Assembly: GCA_905233135.1 (NCBI GenBank)
Contig: CAJOCQ010000021.1
Coordinates: 1 to 36,802 of the forward strand
Source of the DNA: an uncultured Selenomonadaceae bacterium
GTDB taxonomy: Bacteria; Bacillota; Negativicutes; Selenomonadales; Selenomonadaceae
Length of the DNA stretch: 36,802 nucleotides
Direction of reading: 5' to 3'
Shown one piece after another: positions 22,926 to 30,433 of the stretch; the first letter of the stretch is position 1; each line of letters opens with the position of its first letter. A program made the translations under genes and the position numbers. The notes under the pieces were generated by a model. It had not been told where the DNA came from. It saw only the letters and a list, made by a program, of their open reading frames with translations, and made no database searches.

Positions 22926-24740
22926 TTATAACCTCCCAGCAATTTTATCAATTAATTCTAAATCAGCCGGCAACCAATTTACACTGTACAAATTAGATTT
23001 ATCGAGCCAGCAATAATTTTCGTGTTCCAAAATTTTTATATTGCCAAAATTCATTCTACAGAAAAAGCTATGCATTGTCAAATGAAATTCCGGATAGTCA
23101 AAATTAACCGTTCCGGCAAAATCTTCAATTTCAACGCCAATATTTAATTCTTCAAAAATTTCGCGTTTCAAAGCTTGTTTGAGAGTTTCGCCGGCCTCGA
23201 CTTTGCCGCCCGGAAATTCCCAATAGCCTTTGTAATTGCCGTAGCCGCGCTGCGCCGCAAAAATTTTTTTATCCTTTAAGATAATAGCTGCAACGACTTC
23301 TATTTTTTTATGCAAAATTTTAATCGTGTTCAGTGAAGTATCAGCCGCGCCGATAATTCGCCCGCCAATATTTTTTTGCGCGTCGATAAAATCTAAAATT
23401 TGCGGCGTGATAATTTCGCCGGGATTTAAAATTGGAATGCCGGGCGGGTAAAAAGTAATTTCTTCCGCGCAGATTTTACCGACAGATTTTTCAAGCGGTA
23501 CAGATTTATTTTCGGCGAAAAAAACTTCACGCGGAGCAATTTCACATTTAGAAATTTCTGCAGGCGCAGTTGTAAAATTTATTGGCGCGGCAGAAATTTT
23601 TTTGTACGCGGTTAAATTTTTCAGCGCGTCAATCAACTTTGAAATTGTTTCGCTGTTATCGGCGTAAGTTATCAAAAAAAGTAAATTGAAGGCGTCCGAA
23701 AGTTCGCACTGAATTTTTAATTTATGTCGAAGAATTTTTTCAGCGTCAATTCCCGTCAATCCCAAATCTTCAACGTTTACCGTGACCTTTGTTAAATCTA
23801 AGTCGAAATTTTCGACCAAGCTGAAAGTTTTCAAGCCGTCGATTGAATTAATTTCTTCGCGCAGATTTTTGGAAATTTGAACCGCCGCCGAAATTTTTTC
23901 AACGCCTTCAAGTTGCATTTGAAGCCGCGCAATATCCAATGACGCAAGCAATAAATAATTCGGGCTTGTTGACTGCAGGAGACTTGCCGCGCGGCGTGCA
24001 CTTGCGACAAATTTTTTTCGTACCATAAGCATTGAAGTTTGAGATAATGAGCCTAAAATTTTGTGCGTGGACTGCGCAGCGAAATCTGCGCCCGCGTCCA
24101 TTGCCGAAATTGGCAATTCTTCGCAAAATTTTAAATGTGCGCCGTGCGCCTCGTCGACCAAAAGTAACATTCCCGCCGCGTGTAACATTTCAGAAATTTT
24201 TTTAACGTCCGCTGCAACGCCGTAATAATTCGGCGAAGTCAAGATTAACGCCCGCGCTTGCGGGAATTTTTTTATTGCGCGTTGCAAAGTTTCAGCTGTA
24301 ACATTAAGCGGGATTTTTAATTTTTGTGAAAATTCGACAGGTAAAAAAATTGGAATTGCGCCCGCCAAAATTATTCCCGCCATAACCGAACGATGAGAAT
24401 TGCGCGGCACAAAAACTAAATCATTCGGCTTGAGAGTTGCAAGAATCATTGTTTGAATCGCGCAGGTTGTGCCGTTGACGATAAATAAAACTTCTTCGGC
24501 TTGCCAAAGTTGCGCGGCGGAAATTTCGGCGGCTTTAATGCAAGTGCGCGGGCTGTGCAAGTCGTCCAATTCTTCCATCAGTGAAACTTCTTGGCGCAAT
24601 CCTTCTGCCGTGATTAAATTTTTTAAAAGTTGGTGCGCGCCCAATCCTTGTTTATGTCCCGGCGTATGAAAAGCCAATGCGCCGTCATTTGAATAATTTT
24701 GCATTGCCGTTGCAAGCGGCGCGGTTAATTTTTTTTCCAA
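22926..24740 (-). CDS. Orn/Lys/Arg decarboxylase fused to a Nudix hydrolase
   Basis: Residues 1-475 form a short-form fold-type I decarboxylase of the Orn/Lys/Arg family. It has FHTPGHKQG, VNGTTCAIQ, VDEAHGAHL (Asp196), PLP-lysine Lys227 in QSTHKILGSLSQ, and the C-terminal EITFYPPGIPILNPGE. The product would be a polyamine or precursor; the substrate cannot be told. Without any linker, residues 478-604 form a MutT/NudG-like Nudix hydrolase: EVVAAIILKDKKIFAAQR, EFPGGKVEAGE and REIFEEL, a complete Nudix box apart from Asn533 in place of the usual Gly. NudG-type enzymes hydrolyse oxidised or modified dNTPs. The start is TTG at 24740, with AGGAG 8 bases upstream. No stop or new start separates the parts. 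The SRA-like gene follows after 2 bases. Confidence 0.9.
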   Translation of the reverse strand: MEKKLTAPLATAMQNYSNDGALAFHTPGHKQGLGAHQLLKNLITAEGLRQEVSLMEELDDLHSPRTCIKAAEISAAQLWQAEEVLFIVNGTTCAIQTMILATLKPNDLVFVPRNSHRSVMAGIILAGAIPIFLPVEFSQKLKIPLNVTAETLQRAIKKFPQARALILTSPNYYGVAADVKKISEMLHAAGMLLLVDEAHGAHLKFCEELPISAMDAGADFAAQSTHKILGSLSQTSMLMVRKKFVASARRAASLLQSTSPNYLLLASLDIARLQMQLEGVEKISAAVQISKNLREEINSIDGLKTFSLVENFDLDLTKVTVNVEDLGLTGIDAEKILRHKLKIQCELSDAFNLLFLITYADNSETISKLIDALKNLTAYKKISAAPINFTTAPAEISKCEIAPREVFFAENKSVPLEKSVGKICAEEITFYPPGIPILNPGEIITPQILDFIDAQKNIGGRIIGAADTSLNTIKILHKKIEVVAAIILKDKKIFAAQRGYGNYKGYWEFPGGKVEAGETLKQALKREIFEELNIGVEIEDFAGTVNFDYPEFHLTMHSFFCRMNFGNIKILEHENYCWLDKSNLYSVNWLPADLELIDKIAGRL

Positions 24741-24759
24741 AATAAAAACTCCTTTGTTA

Positions 24760-24792
24760 TAGGTGGCAGGTGTCAGGTGTTAGTGGTTAGGG
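24760..24792. repeat. Degenerate 7-bp-period intergenic repeat, copy 3
   Basis: The plus strand reads TAGGTGG, CAGGTGT, CAGGTGT, TAGTGGT, TAGGG, just upstream of the decarboxylase-Nudix ribosome binding site. Only one arm is present here. The rest of the spacer to 24908 shows no gene. Confidence 0.65.
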
Positions 24793-24908
24793 AAATATAT
24801 TTAATTATTAAATAAAAAATTTTTACTGCAAGCAACTTTAAAATCGATTTAAACCCGCCAAATTTTGACGCTACACCGCCTCCAACTTGTTTTGGGTATA
24901 AATATTGC

Positions 24909-24938
24909 AAAAAAATAAACCGCCCTATTGGAGCGGCT
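24909..24938 (-). terminator. Terminator of the late flagellar transcription unit
   Basis: On the minus strand GCCGCTCC-AATA-GGGCGG forms a hairpin followed by TTTATTTTTTT. It lies about 20 bases after the stop of the last flagellar gene, the FliT-like one. Confidence 0.8.
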
Positions 24939-24956
24939 TTTAAAGAATTTTCGATA

Positions 24957-25328
24957 TTAATATTTTCTGTTGAAAGCGACGCTTGTACGCCCAATCATAG
25001 AATTTCCCAAATCATAGGAACGAACCATAGAATTTTGGCGGCGGGATTTATTTAGCCAAGTACGCGCCTTGTACATAATTTCTTTGTCGAGCGTTTTAAT
25101 TTCTTCGGCTATTGCTTTAAATTCTTCAAGCTTGCGATATTCTTTGGAAGGCAACGCCTCCAATTTTTCAATTAAGCCCGTGCGTTGCGGCACAAGTTCC
25201 AGAAATGTTTCAATATCTTGCTTGTCGATAAATTTCAGCAAATCTTTTGTAAGCGATAAATATTTTTGCCAAAGAGTTCTTGCCTGCGCCGTGACTTCTT
25301 CCGCCGAAATATTTTGGTTTTCAGCCAT
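24957..25328 (-). CDS. FliT-like flagellar protein (probable chaperone)
   Basis: The 123-residue, highly charged, largely helical protein is encoded directly after fliS and overlaps it by 8 bases, the position usually held by fliT. Its pattern (LWQKYLSLTKDLLKFIDKQD, then ETFLELVPQRTGLIEKLEAL) fits FliT-type proteins, which hold the cap protein FliD before export and in some bacteria restrain the master regulator. Similarity to enteric FliT is weak, so the name depends mostly on size, helix content and position. It is the last gene before a terminator. Confidence 0.6.
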   Translation of the reverse strand: MAENQNISAEEVTAQARTLWQKYLSLTKDLLKFIDKQDIETFLELVPQRTGLIEKLEALPSKEYRKLEEFKAIAEEIKTLDKEIMYKARTWLNKSRRQNSMVRSYDLGNSMIGRTSVAFNRKY

Positions 25329-25728
25329 TAGCCTTCAGTCCTTTAGCTTCCTTCGCTTTTTCGATACGCGCTTTTTTCATTGCGCCTACCCAAGCGTCGC
25401 GCAGTTCTGAAATAATTTCCTTTGCTTCAATCACTTTTGAAGTATCGCTTTTTATATTTCCTTCAACAAGCCTATCGTAAACATAATTGTACAACGGAAG
25501 CAGTTGATGTGAAATTTCGTATTCCATATTTAAAGTAAGGCGAAATTCTGAAATTATACGCTGCGCTTTTTGCAAGGAAGTATTTGCGGCTTCATATTGT
25601 TTGCCGTCTATAGCTTCAATACCTTCGTCCATAAATTTTAAACATCCGTTATACAGTAACAGCGTCAATTGCTCAGGCGGCGCGTTTAAAATTTGTTGCC
25701 GTCTGTACTCTTCCGCCGCGTTTACCAT
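25321..25728 (-). CDS. fliS: Flagellin export chaperone FliS
   Basis: FliS binds the flagellin C-terminus and keeps it unfolded for export. The 135-residue product contains AEEYRRQQILNAPPEQLTLLLYNGCLKFMDEG, the family signature, followed by the four-helix bundle and a lysine- and alanine-rich tail. ATG at 25728 is used, with AAGGGG about 11 bases upstream, a slightly long gap. It lies 38 bases after fliD and overlaps the FliT-like gene. No flagellin gene is in the window. Confidence 0.93.
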   Translation of the reverse strand: MVNAAEEYRRQQILNAPPEQLTLLLYNGCLKFMDEGIEAIDGKQYEAANTSLQKAQRIISEFRLTLNMEYEISHQLLPLYNYVYDRLVEGNIKSDTSKVIEAKEIISELRDAWVGAMKKARIEKAKEAKGLKANG

Positions 25729-25766
25729 ATCAACATCAGCCCCTTCCGCAAAAAAATTTTAATTAA

Positions 25767-28355
25767 TTATTGAAATGCTCCTGTAACGTAGTTTAATTGA
25801 GTTCCGAGAAGTGCCAATGAACTTTCCATAGCATCATATTTTTTATAAAGTTTAGTTTCAAACGCCGCCATCATTTTTTTGAAGTTACTCATTTTAGTTT
25901 GCAATTCGCGCATAAGGTTATTTAATTCGCTGTCTTCGGTAACATCGGCGGTTGAACCGGAAATATTTTTAACATTTTTCATACCCGCCATAAAAATATC
26001 GCCGAGCCTCTGCGCAATGCCGTTATAAGAAGCGCGTTCAACGGTTTTTGTTTTTATTTTGCCGTCTTCGTCATAAACAGGCGTGCCCGTTATTTCTTTC
26101 GACAAAAATTCTTTGCCGTCTTTAGTTTGATAGTAATAAACTTCGCCGCTGTCAAGTTTGGCGAAAACATTATAAACCGCGTCGGGGTCTTCTGCAAGTG
26201 CCGCTTTTAATTTATCTTCGTCGAATGTAAGTTGACCTTTCAAGCCGGTTGTAGAAATTCCCAATGAAAAAATAGTATTGTACTTGCCGTTGACGCCTTC
26301 GACTTTTTCAGAAACAGCGGAGCGTAATTCGGTTATAATGCTGCCGAGCGTTTTATCGTGGTAAAGCAAGCCTGCCTTTGCTTTTTCTTCCCATTTTTCA
26401 ACTTGTTCATCTTTCAACGCAGATTTTTGGGATTCAGTAAGCGGCGTATATTTTTCGTTGGGTTTTTCGTCATACCATTTATAAAGCTTTGTCAAAAGCG
26501 CGTTGTAATCGTCAACGAAAGATTTAACTTTTTTTGCAATAGCGTCTGCGTCTTGCGTGATGCTTACTGCAACTTTATTTCCTTCAGTTGTTACATTTTT
26601 AAAATCGTAAACTACGCCGTTGACTGTAGTTTTGTTGGAGCTTAAATCATAGGTAATGCCGTCAATATTAACTTGAGCGTCTTGACCTGCAAGCGTTGAA
26701 GATTTGCCCGCAGTAAAATCTAAAGCGTCGCCGACAATTTCGCCTGCGGCAGATTGTTTCAAGCCGAGCGCGTCAAAGAATTTTTCCGTATTTGTACCAA
26801 CGTTATTATCTACAGTTGAACCGTCGTCTTTTGTAATTTGTCTGTCAGTGCCAATGCTGAATGTCATATTGTTTTCGGAGCCGCTTTCCTTGTTGTAGAA
26901 ATAAAAATTGTTTTGAACAGTATCATAAGACGCGCGAATATTTGTACCGAGACTGTTAATATCTGAAGTTAAATCGTTGAAAGTGTAGCCGTTCAAAAGT
27001 TGCCCGTAAGTTACAGCAACAGTCAACGGCTTGCCATTTGTAATTGTAACGCCGTTAATATCGGTTGTATTTTTGGCAGTGTAGGTAATGCCGTTAAAAG
27101 TTACGGTATTTCCACTAATTTTATCTGCATTGGTAAGGGTTAAATCAGAAAATGCAGTGCCGTTAATAGTACCTTTTACATTTTCGCCATTAACAGTTCT
27201 GCTGATACCGTCCCCGTTGCCGACTGCGGTGCTTGATGAGCCGCTAAAAAACAGTACATTGGCAAAATAACCGCTTCGCGCGGTAATGTTTTTTGCAGAA
27301 AGAGCTGATGCAAAATTATCACTGGTGGTAGAATTTGTTATTGAAAATTTGCTGTCAGAACCAACTGTAGCTGTATTTTGAATCGAAATGCCGCCTGCAT
27401 ATGTTCCGTTGCCGTCAGTATCTTTGGAAGTAAACATTGCCTCAAGCGTCAATCCTGCTTCTGAAAATTTTTCGTTAAGATTTTTTATAAAATCGTCAAG
27501 AGTATCATTAAAATCTGCAACAGAAAAACTTATATCTGCAGTTGTTGTACCGTCATTAAAAGTATAAGTAAGCGCGGTTGAAGTATCTGTAGCGTTGCTG
27601 GTAAGCAATGTTCTTAAATCGTTATCGTAGCTCAATGATAAAACTTTAGAATTTGAAGTAATGCCTTCTCTAAGAGTGCCTGTTGAATTTGCGCCTGTAG
27701 CAAGCGCAGAAATTACAACAGTTTGAGAACCTGTAGAGGCTGCGCCGAGTGTAGAGTACGCGGTAACGGCTTTATCGTTGCTGCTTTTCAACATACCGTT
27801 TACGCCGTCATTCAACGAAAATTCAAACGCAGTATCATTAAGACTAAATGTTTGGTTATCATCGCCGTTTACTTTAACAGTATTTGAGCCTTCGCCTTTT
27901 TCAACAGATTTAAAAATATAATCGGCAAGTTGCGTACTTGTTAATTTAGTTTCAGTAGTATCATTGCCGTCAGCGTCTTTTACAGTATTTGTGCCGACAA
28001 TATCAGGCATTTTAGTGCCGATTAAATAAGCGGCGGACGCAAGCTGATTAACTTCAACATAATGCGTCATAGTAGCAGCGGTAGCGTTGGCAGTTGCAGT
28101 TACAACGGCACTGTTCGCGCTTGACGCGGAGCGCGCGTTCATACTGCTTGACATTTTGTATTGCGAAAGGGTGGAATTGTTAAAAGTTTGAAGTTCGCCG
28201 TATAAGCTGAGATATTCGGTTTTTTTCCACTCGTTTTTAGTGTACTTTTGTTGCATTTTGTCAAGTTCACTTTGCTTGCTGAGCATACCTACTTTAACCA
28301 TTGATTCAACATCAAGCCCTGAACCTGACAAGCCGTAAATTCCATTAACGCCCAT
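25767..28355 (-). CDS. fliD: Flagellar filament cap protein FliD (large form)
   Basis: FliD forms the distal cap that guides flagellin assembly. Residues about 8-115 carry the FliD N-terminal domain (GLSGSGLDVESMVKVGMLSKQ, with heptads following), and about 590-850 carry the C-terminal domain (FVDDYNALLTKLYKWYDE to LYKKYDAMESSLALLGTQL). At 862 residues it is much longer than the enteric form of about 470. The extra length is a serine/threonine/asparagine-rich middle part (about 120-590), probably surface-exposed domains. The ATG at 28355 has GGAGG 7 bases upstream. A perfect 9-bp hairpin lies between flaG and this gene. Confidence 0.93.
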   Translation of the reverse strand: MGVNGIYGLSGSGLDVESMVKVGMLSKQSELDKMQQKYTKNEWKKTEYLSLYGELQTFNNSTLSQYKMSSSMNARSASSANSAVVTATANATAATMTHYVEVNQLASAAYLIGTKMPDIVGTNTVKDADGNDTTETKLTSTQLADYIFKSVEKGEGSNTVKVNGDDNQTFSLNDTAFEFSLNDGVNGMLKSSNDKAVTAYSTLGAASTGSQTVVISALATGANSTGTLREGITSNSKVLSLSYDNDLRTLLTSNATDTSTALTYTFNDGTTTADISFSVADFNDTLDDFIKNLNEKFSEAGLTLEAMFTSKDTDGNGTYAGGISIQNTATVGSDSKFSITNSTTSDNFASALSAKNITARSGYFANVLFFSGSSSTAVGNGDGISRTVNGENVKGTINGTAFSDLTLTNADKISGNTVTFNGITYTAKNTTDINGVTITNGKPLTVAVTYGQLLNGYTFNDLTSDINSLGTNIRASYDTVQNNFYFYNKESGSENNMTFSIGTDRQITKDDGSTVDNNVGTNTEKFFDALGLKQSAAGEIVGDALDFTAGKSSTLAGQDAQVNIDGITYDLSSNKTTVNGVVYDFKNVTTEGNKVAVSITQDADAIAKKVKSFVDDYNALLTKLYKWYDEKPNEKYTPLTESQKSALKDEQVEKWEEKAKAGLLYHDKTLGSIITELRSAVSEKVEGVNGKYNTIFSLGISTTGLKGQLTFDEDKLKAALAEDPDAVYNVFAKLDSGEVYYYQTKDGKEFLSKEITGTPVYDEDGKIKTKTVERASYNGIAQRLGDIFMAGMKNVKNISGSTADVTEDSELNNLMRELQTKMSNFKKMMAAFETKLYKKYDAMESSLALLGTQLNYVTGAFQ

Positions 28356-28393
28356 TTTAATTCCTCCTTGAGTATGTGCGTAATTTAAAAATA

Positions 28394-28422
28394 AGCGTCA
28401 AGAGTTTCCACCACTTGACGCT
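28394..28422 (-). promoter_or_regulatory. Intercistronic hairpin with GGA in the loop, upstream of fliD
   Basis: A perfect 9-bp stem AGCGTCAAG/CTTGACGCT encloses an 11-base loop that on the minus-strand RNA reads TGGTGGAAACT. It lies 39 bases upstream of the fliD start. A GGA in a hairpin loop is the core of CsrA sites, and csrA is encoded two genes upstream. A weak terminator or processing site is the alternative. Confidence 0.4.
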
Positions 28423-28486
28423 CAATACAGATAGATATAACTATTGGGCAAATTACAAGCTAAAGCTTGCAATTACGCTGAATGAA

Positions 28487-28972
28487 TCAAGCATTTTCAT
28501 CTATAAAAGTACCAATGAAAGCTTCCATCCAAATTTTACCCTTGACAATGTTTTTAACCATTTCTTCCGGCGGCAATTCTTTAATGATTTCGTTTGTATC
28601 TTTGTCAACAAGAGCAACAGAAAACATATCAGCCTCTTTGTGGTAATTGAAACGAAGATTAGCCTGAGCTTTGCTCATAATCTCGTTAAGTTCTTTTGTG
28701 ATGTTTTGAAGAGTTTTTTCGTCAACGGGTTGTTTTAACTTAACGTCAACATCGTCTTTTTGCTTTTTCTTGGCGTTATCGGCGTCAGTTTGAATATTTT
28801 TTGCGTCAACGACAAAGCGGCTTCTTGAATTTTCAACTGTAGCCGCCGGCGCGTCAAAATTTTGTGCGTTTTGATTTTGATTTGCGCTTTGATTGTTTGT
28901 ACTCTTGTACCTTTCAGCCGCGTTTACCACGACTGCCGCCGAAACGACATCTTGCAGCTTCCCTACTTCCAT
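28487..28972 (-). CDS. flaG: FlaG-family flagellar protein
   Basis: The 161-residue protein has an N-terminal variable, asparagine-rich half. Its C-terminal FlaG domain has LRFNYHKEADMFSVALVDKD and IIKELPPEEMVK, the family core. FlaG influences filament length in several bacteria. The ATG at 28972 has AAGGAGG 10 bases upstream. It sits between csrA and fliD, as in many Firmicutes. A 9-bp inverted repeat lies in the spacer before it. Confidence 0.88.
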   Translation of the reverse strand: MEVGKLQDVVSAAVVVNAAERYKSTNNQSANQNQNAQNFDAPAATVENSRSRFVVDAKNIQTDADNAKKKQKDDVDVKLKQPVDEKTLQNITKELNEIMSKAQANLRFNYHKEADMFSVALVDKDTNEIIKELPPEEMVKNIVKGKIWMEAFIGTFIDENA

Positions 28973-29020
28973 TTTAATTCATCCTCCTTAAAAATATGCC
29001 ACTCGAAATCTGCGGTTTAC

Positions 29021-29052
29021 AATGCGAATTTTTTGCCGCCGTTTCGCATTGG
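29021..29052 (-). repeat. Inverted repeat between csrA and flaG
   Basis: The 9-bp perfect arms CAATGCGAA and TTCGCATTG enclose a 14-base loop. There is no T-run after it on the minus strand, so it is more likely an RNA stability or processing element than a terminator. Confidence 0.45.
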
Positions 29053-29056
29053 CGTT

Positions 29057-29281
29057 TTATTTCAGGGGCAATGCCTTGCTTAAATCGATATTGCCGAGTT
29101 GCGCGGCTGCCCTCTGATTTTCTTCCTGTATCGCCCGATAAATTTCGCCGCGATAAATTTTAATATCCTTTGGTGCATCAATAGCAATTCGCACGTTCTC
29201 TCCCTGAACTTCAACGACATTTATGACGATATTGTCGCCAATCATAATTTGTTGGCGGGGCTTTCTCGTCAAAACGAGCAT
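29057..29281 (-). CDS. csrA: Carbon storage regulator CsrA (translational regulator)
   Basis: CsrA binds GGA motifs in mRNA leaders and usually represses translation, including that of flagellin in Firmicutes. The 74-residue product starts MLVLTRKPRQQIMIGDNI and has VRIAIDAPKDIKIYRGEIY, the RNA-binding strand region. The ATG at 29281 directly abuts the fliW stop codon, and its site GGAGGG lies within the end of fliW. The two are therefore translationally coupled, which fits the FliW-CsrA partner switch known from Bacillus subtilis. Confidence 0.96.
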   Translation of the reverse strand: MLVLTRKPRQQIMIGDNIVINVVEVQGENVRIAIDAPKDIKIYRGEIYRAIQEENQRAAAQLGNIDLSKALPLK

Positions 29282-29731
29282 TTATTTACCCTCCTTTTTG
29301 GCATCGGGGAAGAGACGCTCTTTAGTAGTGTAGTTGGTTTTTTCAAGTACAATTTGTTTTGCCGTCATATTGTCAGTATTTAAAACAATCGGCGCGAGCA
29401 GATTTGTCGTCATATAACGAATACTGCCGTTAGGAATTGTAATAAGCGTGTAGTAAAAGACTTTTGTTTTGGGATTAATTTCGAGTTCTTCCAAAGAATC
29501 GTCGTCAATTTCAAAAGTATAATTCGGGAAAAACAGAAACGGTATCGTCAACAAGAACGCCAAGTCAGGGCTTTTCAAAGACTGCATAAAGTAATACGGG
29601 CTTTCTTCGTCATAGGGAAGAATAATAAATTCTTTTTCGTCCTCGAAGGCGGGGATACCGTTTTTGAAATGTACAACGCGCTTTTCGTCAACTTCAATTT
29701 CGCCAAATCTGCTGGTATTAATTTTTCTCAT
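29282..29731 (-). CDS. fliW: Flagellar assembly factor FliW
   Basis: FliW binds either flagellin or CsrA, so CsrA is freed when flagellin accumulates in the cell. The 149-residue product reads MRKINTSRFGEIEVDEK, then HFKNGIPAFEDEKEFIILPY and LAPIVLNTDN, all typical. The ATG at 29731 is preferred because GGAGG lies 8 bases upstream; an upstream extension in the same frame lacks a site. It is followed immediately by csrA, with no spacer. Confidence 0.95.
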   Translation of the reverse strand: MRKINTSRFGEIEVDEKRVVHFKNGIPAFEDEKEFIILPYDEESPYYFMQSLKSPDLAFLLTIPFLFFPNYTFEIDDDSLEELEINPKTKVFYYTLITIPNGSIRYMTTNLLAPIVLNTDNMTAKQIVLEKTNYTTKERLFPDAKKEGK

Positions 29732-29801
29732 TAATCTTGCCTCCATTGCTAAAATATGATTTGTCAAGATTTTACACAAAGTCAAGATTGCCGAAGAAAT
29801 T

Positions 29802-30383
29802 TTAAGCGTAAATATCGTATTCGTTCATAGTTACCCAGCGTCTGATAAAGCCTTTATCTTTAAGATAAGTTTGGACACTGCCGGGCGTGTAGCTGATATT
29901 GGCTTTTTCGGCAGGTTGAATTTCGGCTGTAACGTCGCCAATATCGGATTCGCCTACAACTCTTGAAGGGGTAACAGAAATTCTTGGACCGTCCATTAAA
30001 TCAAACTGTACCAAAGTTTCAGGCTCTCTTCCCATCATTTCATTCCAAACTTGCTGCTTAATATCGTTGCCGGGTTTGCCGCCGTTTTCTGCGCGAGACC
30101 ATGCAATTTGCGTACGCCGTGAAGTCCCCGAACGAACGTCAGAAAGTCCTTTTTGCCCAAATTCGCGCGTTAAATCTGTCAAATTGCGCGCGCCCCAAGA
30201 TTTACGGCTCGGATAATTATCAAGATCTATTGAAGCTTGAGTTACGCCCTTGTTGGACTTGGAAAAGTTGCTTTCAGTATGAACTCTTGCAGGAACAGCG
30301 GCGGTTGCATCAAAATGCCCGCGCCTAATATCAATTTCAGTTTGCGGCAAGGCGTGCCTTGTGTTTAATCTTAACATTTGCAT
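29802..30383 (-). CDS. DUF6470 family protein (YviE-like)
   Basis: The 193-residue protein lies between flgL and fliW, the position of yviE in Bacillus. It begins MQMLRLNTRHALPQTEIDI, typical of DUF6470, and has RKSWGARNLTDLTREFGQKG. The end is rich in beta-strand residues. No catalytic motif or signal peptide is seen. The start at 30383 has GGGGG about 8 bases upstream. Its function is unknown; its conserved place suggests a late flagellar role. Confidence 0.85.
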   Translation of the reverse strand: MQMLRLNTRHALPQTEIDIRRGHFDATAAVPARVHTESNFSKSNKGVTQASIDLDNYPSRKSWGARNLTDLTREFGQKGLSDVRSGTSRRTQIAWSRAENGGKPGNDIKQQVWNEMMGREPETLVQFDLMDGPRISVTPSRVVGESDIGDVTAEIQPAEKANISYTPGSVQTYLKDKGFIRRWVTMNEYDIYA

Positions 30384-30433
30384 TTTTATTACCCCCTTTC
30401 GCCAAAAAATCCTGCCGAATTAATCAAAAAAAA

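Noticed and set aside
24773..24994. A 73-codon minus-strand frame upstream of the decarboxylase
   Set aside because: It covers the flagellar terminator and the repeat, and its start lies inside the FliT-like gene.
28376..28738. A 120-codon plus-strand frame across the flaG-fliD spacer
   Set aside because: It is antisense to flaG, lacks a ribosome binding site and resembles no protein.
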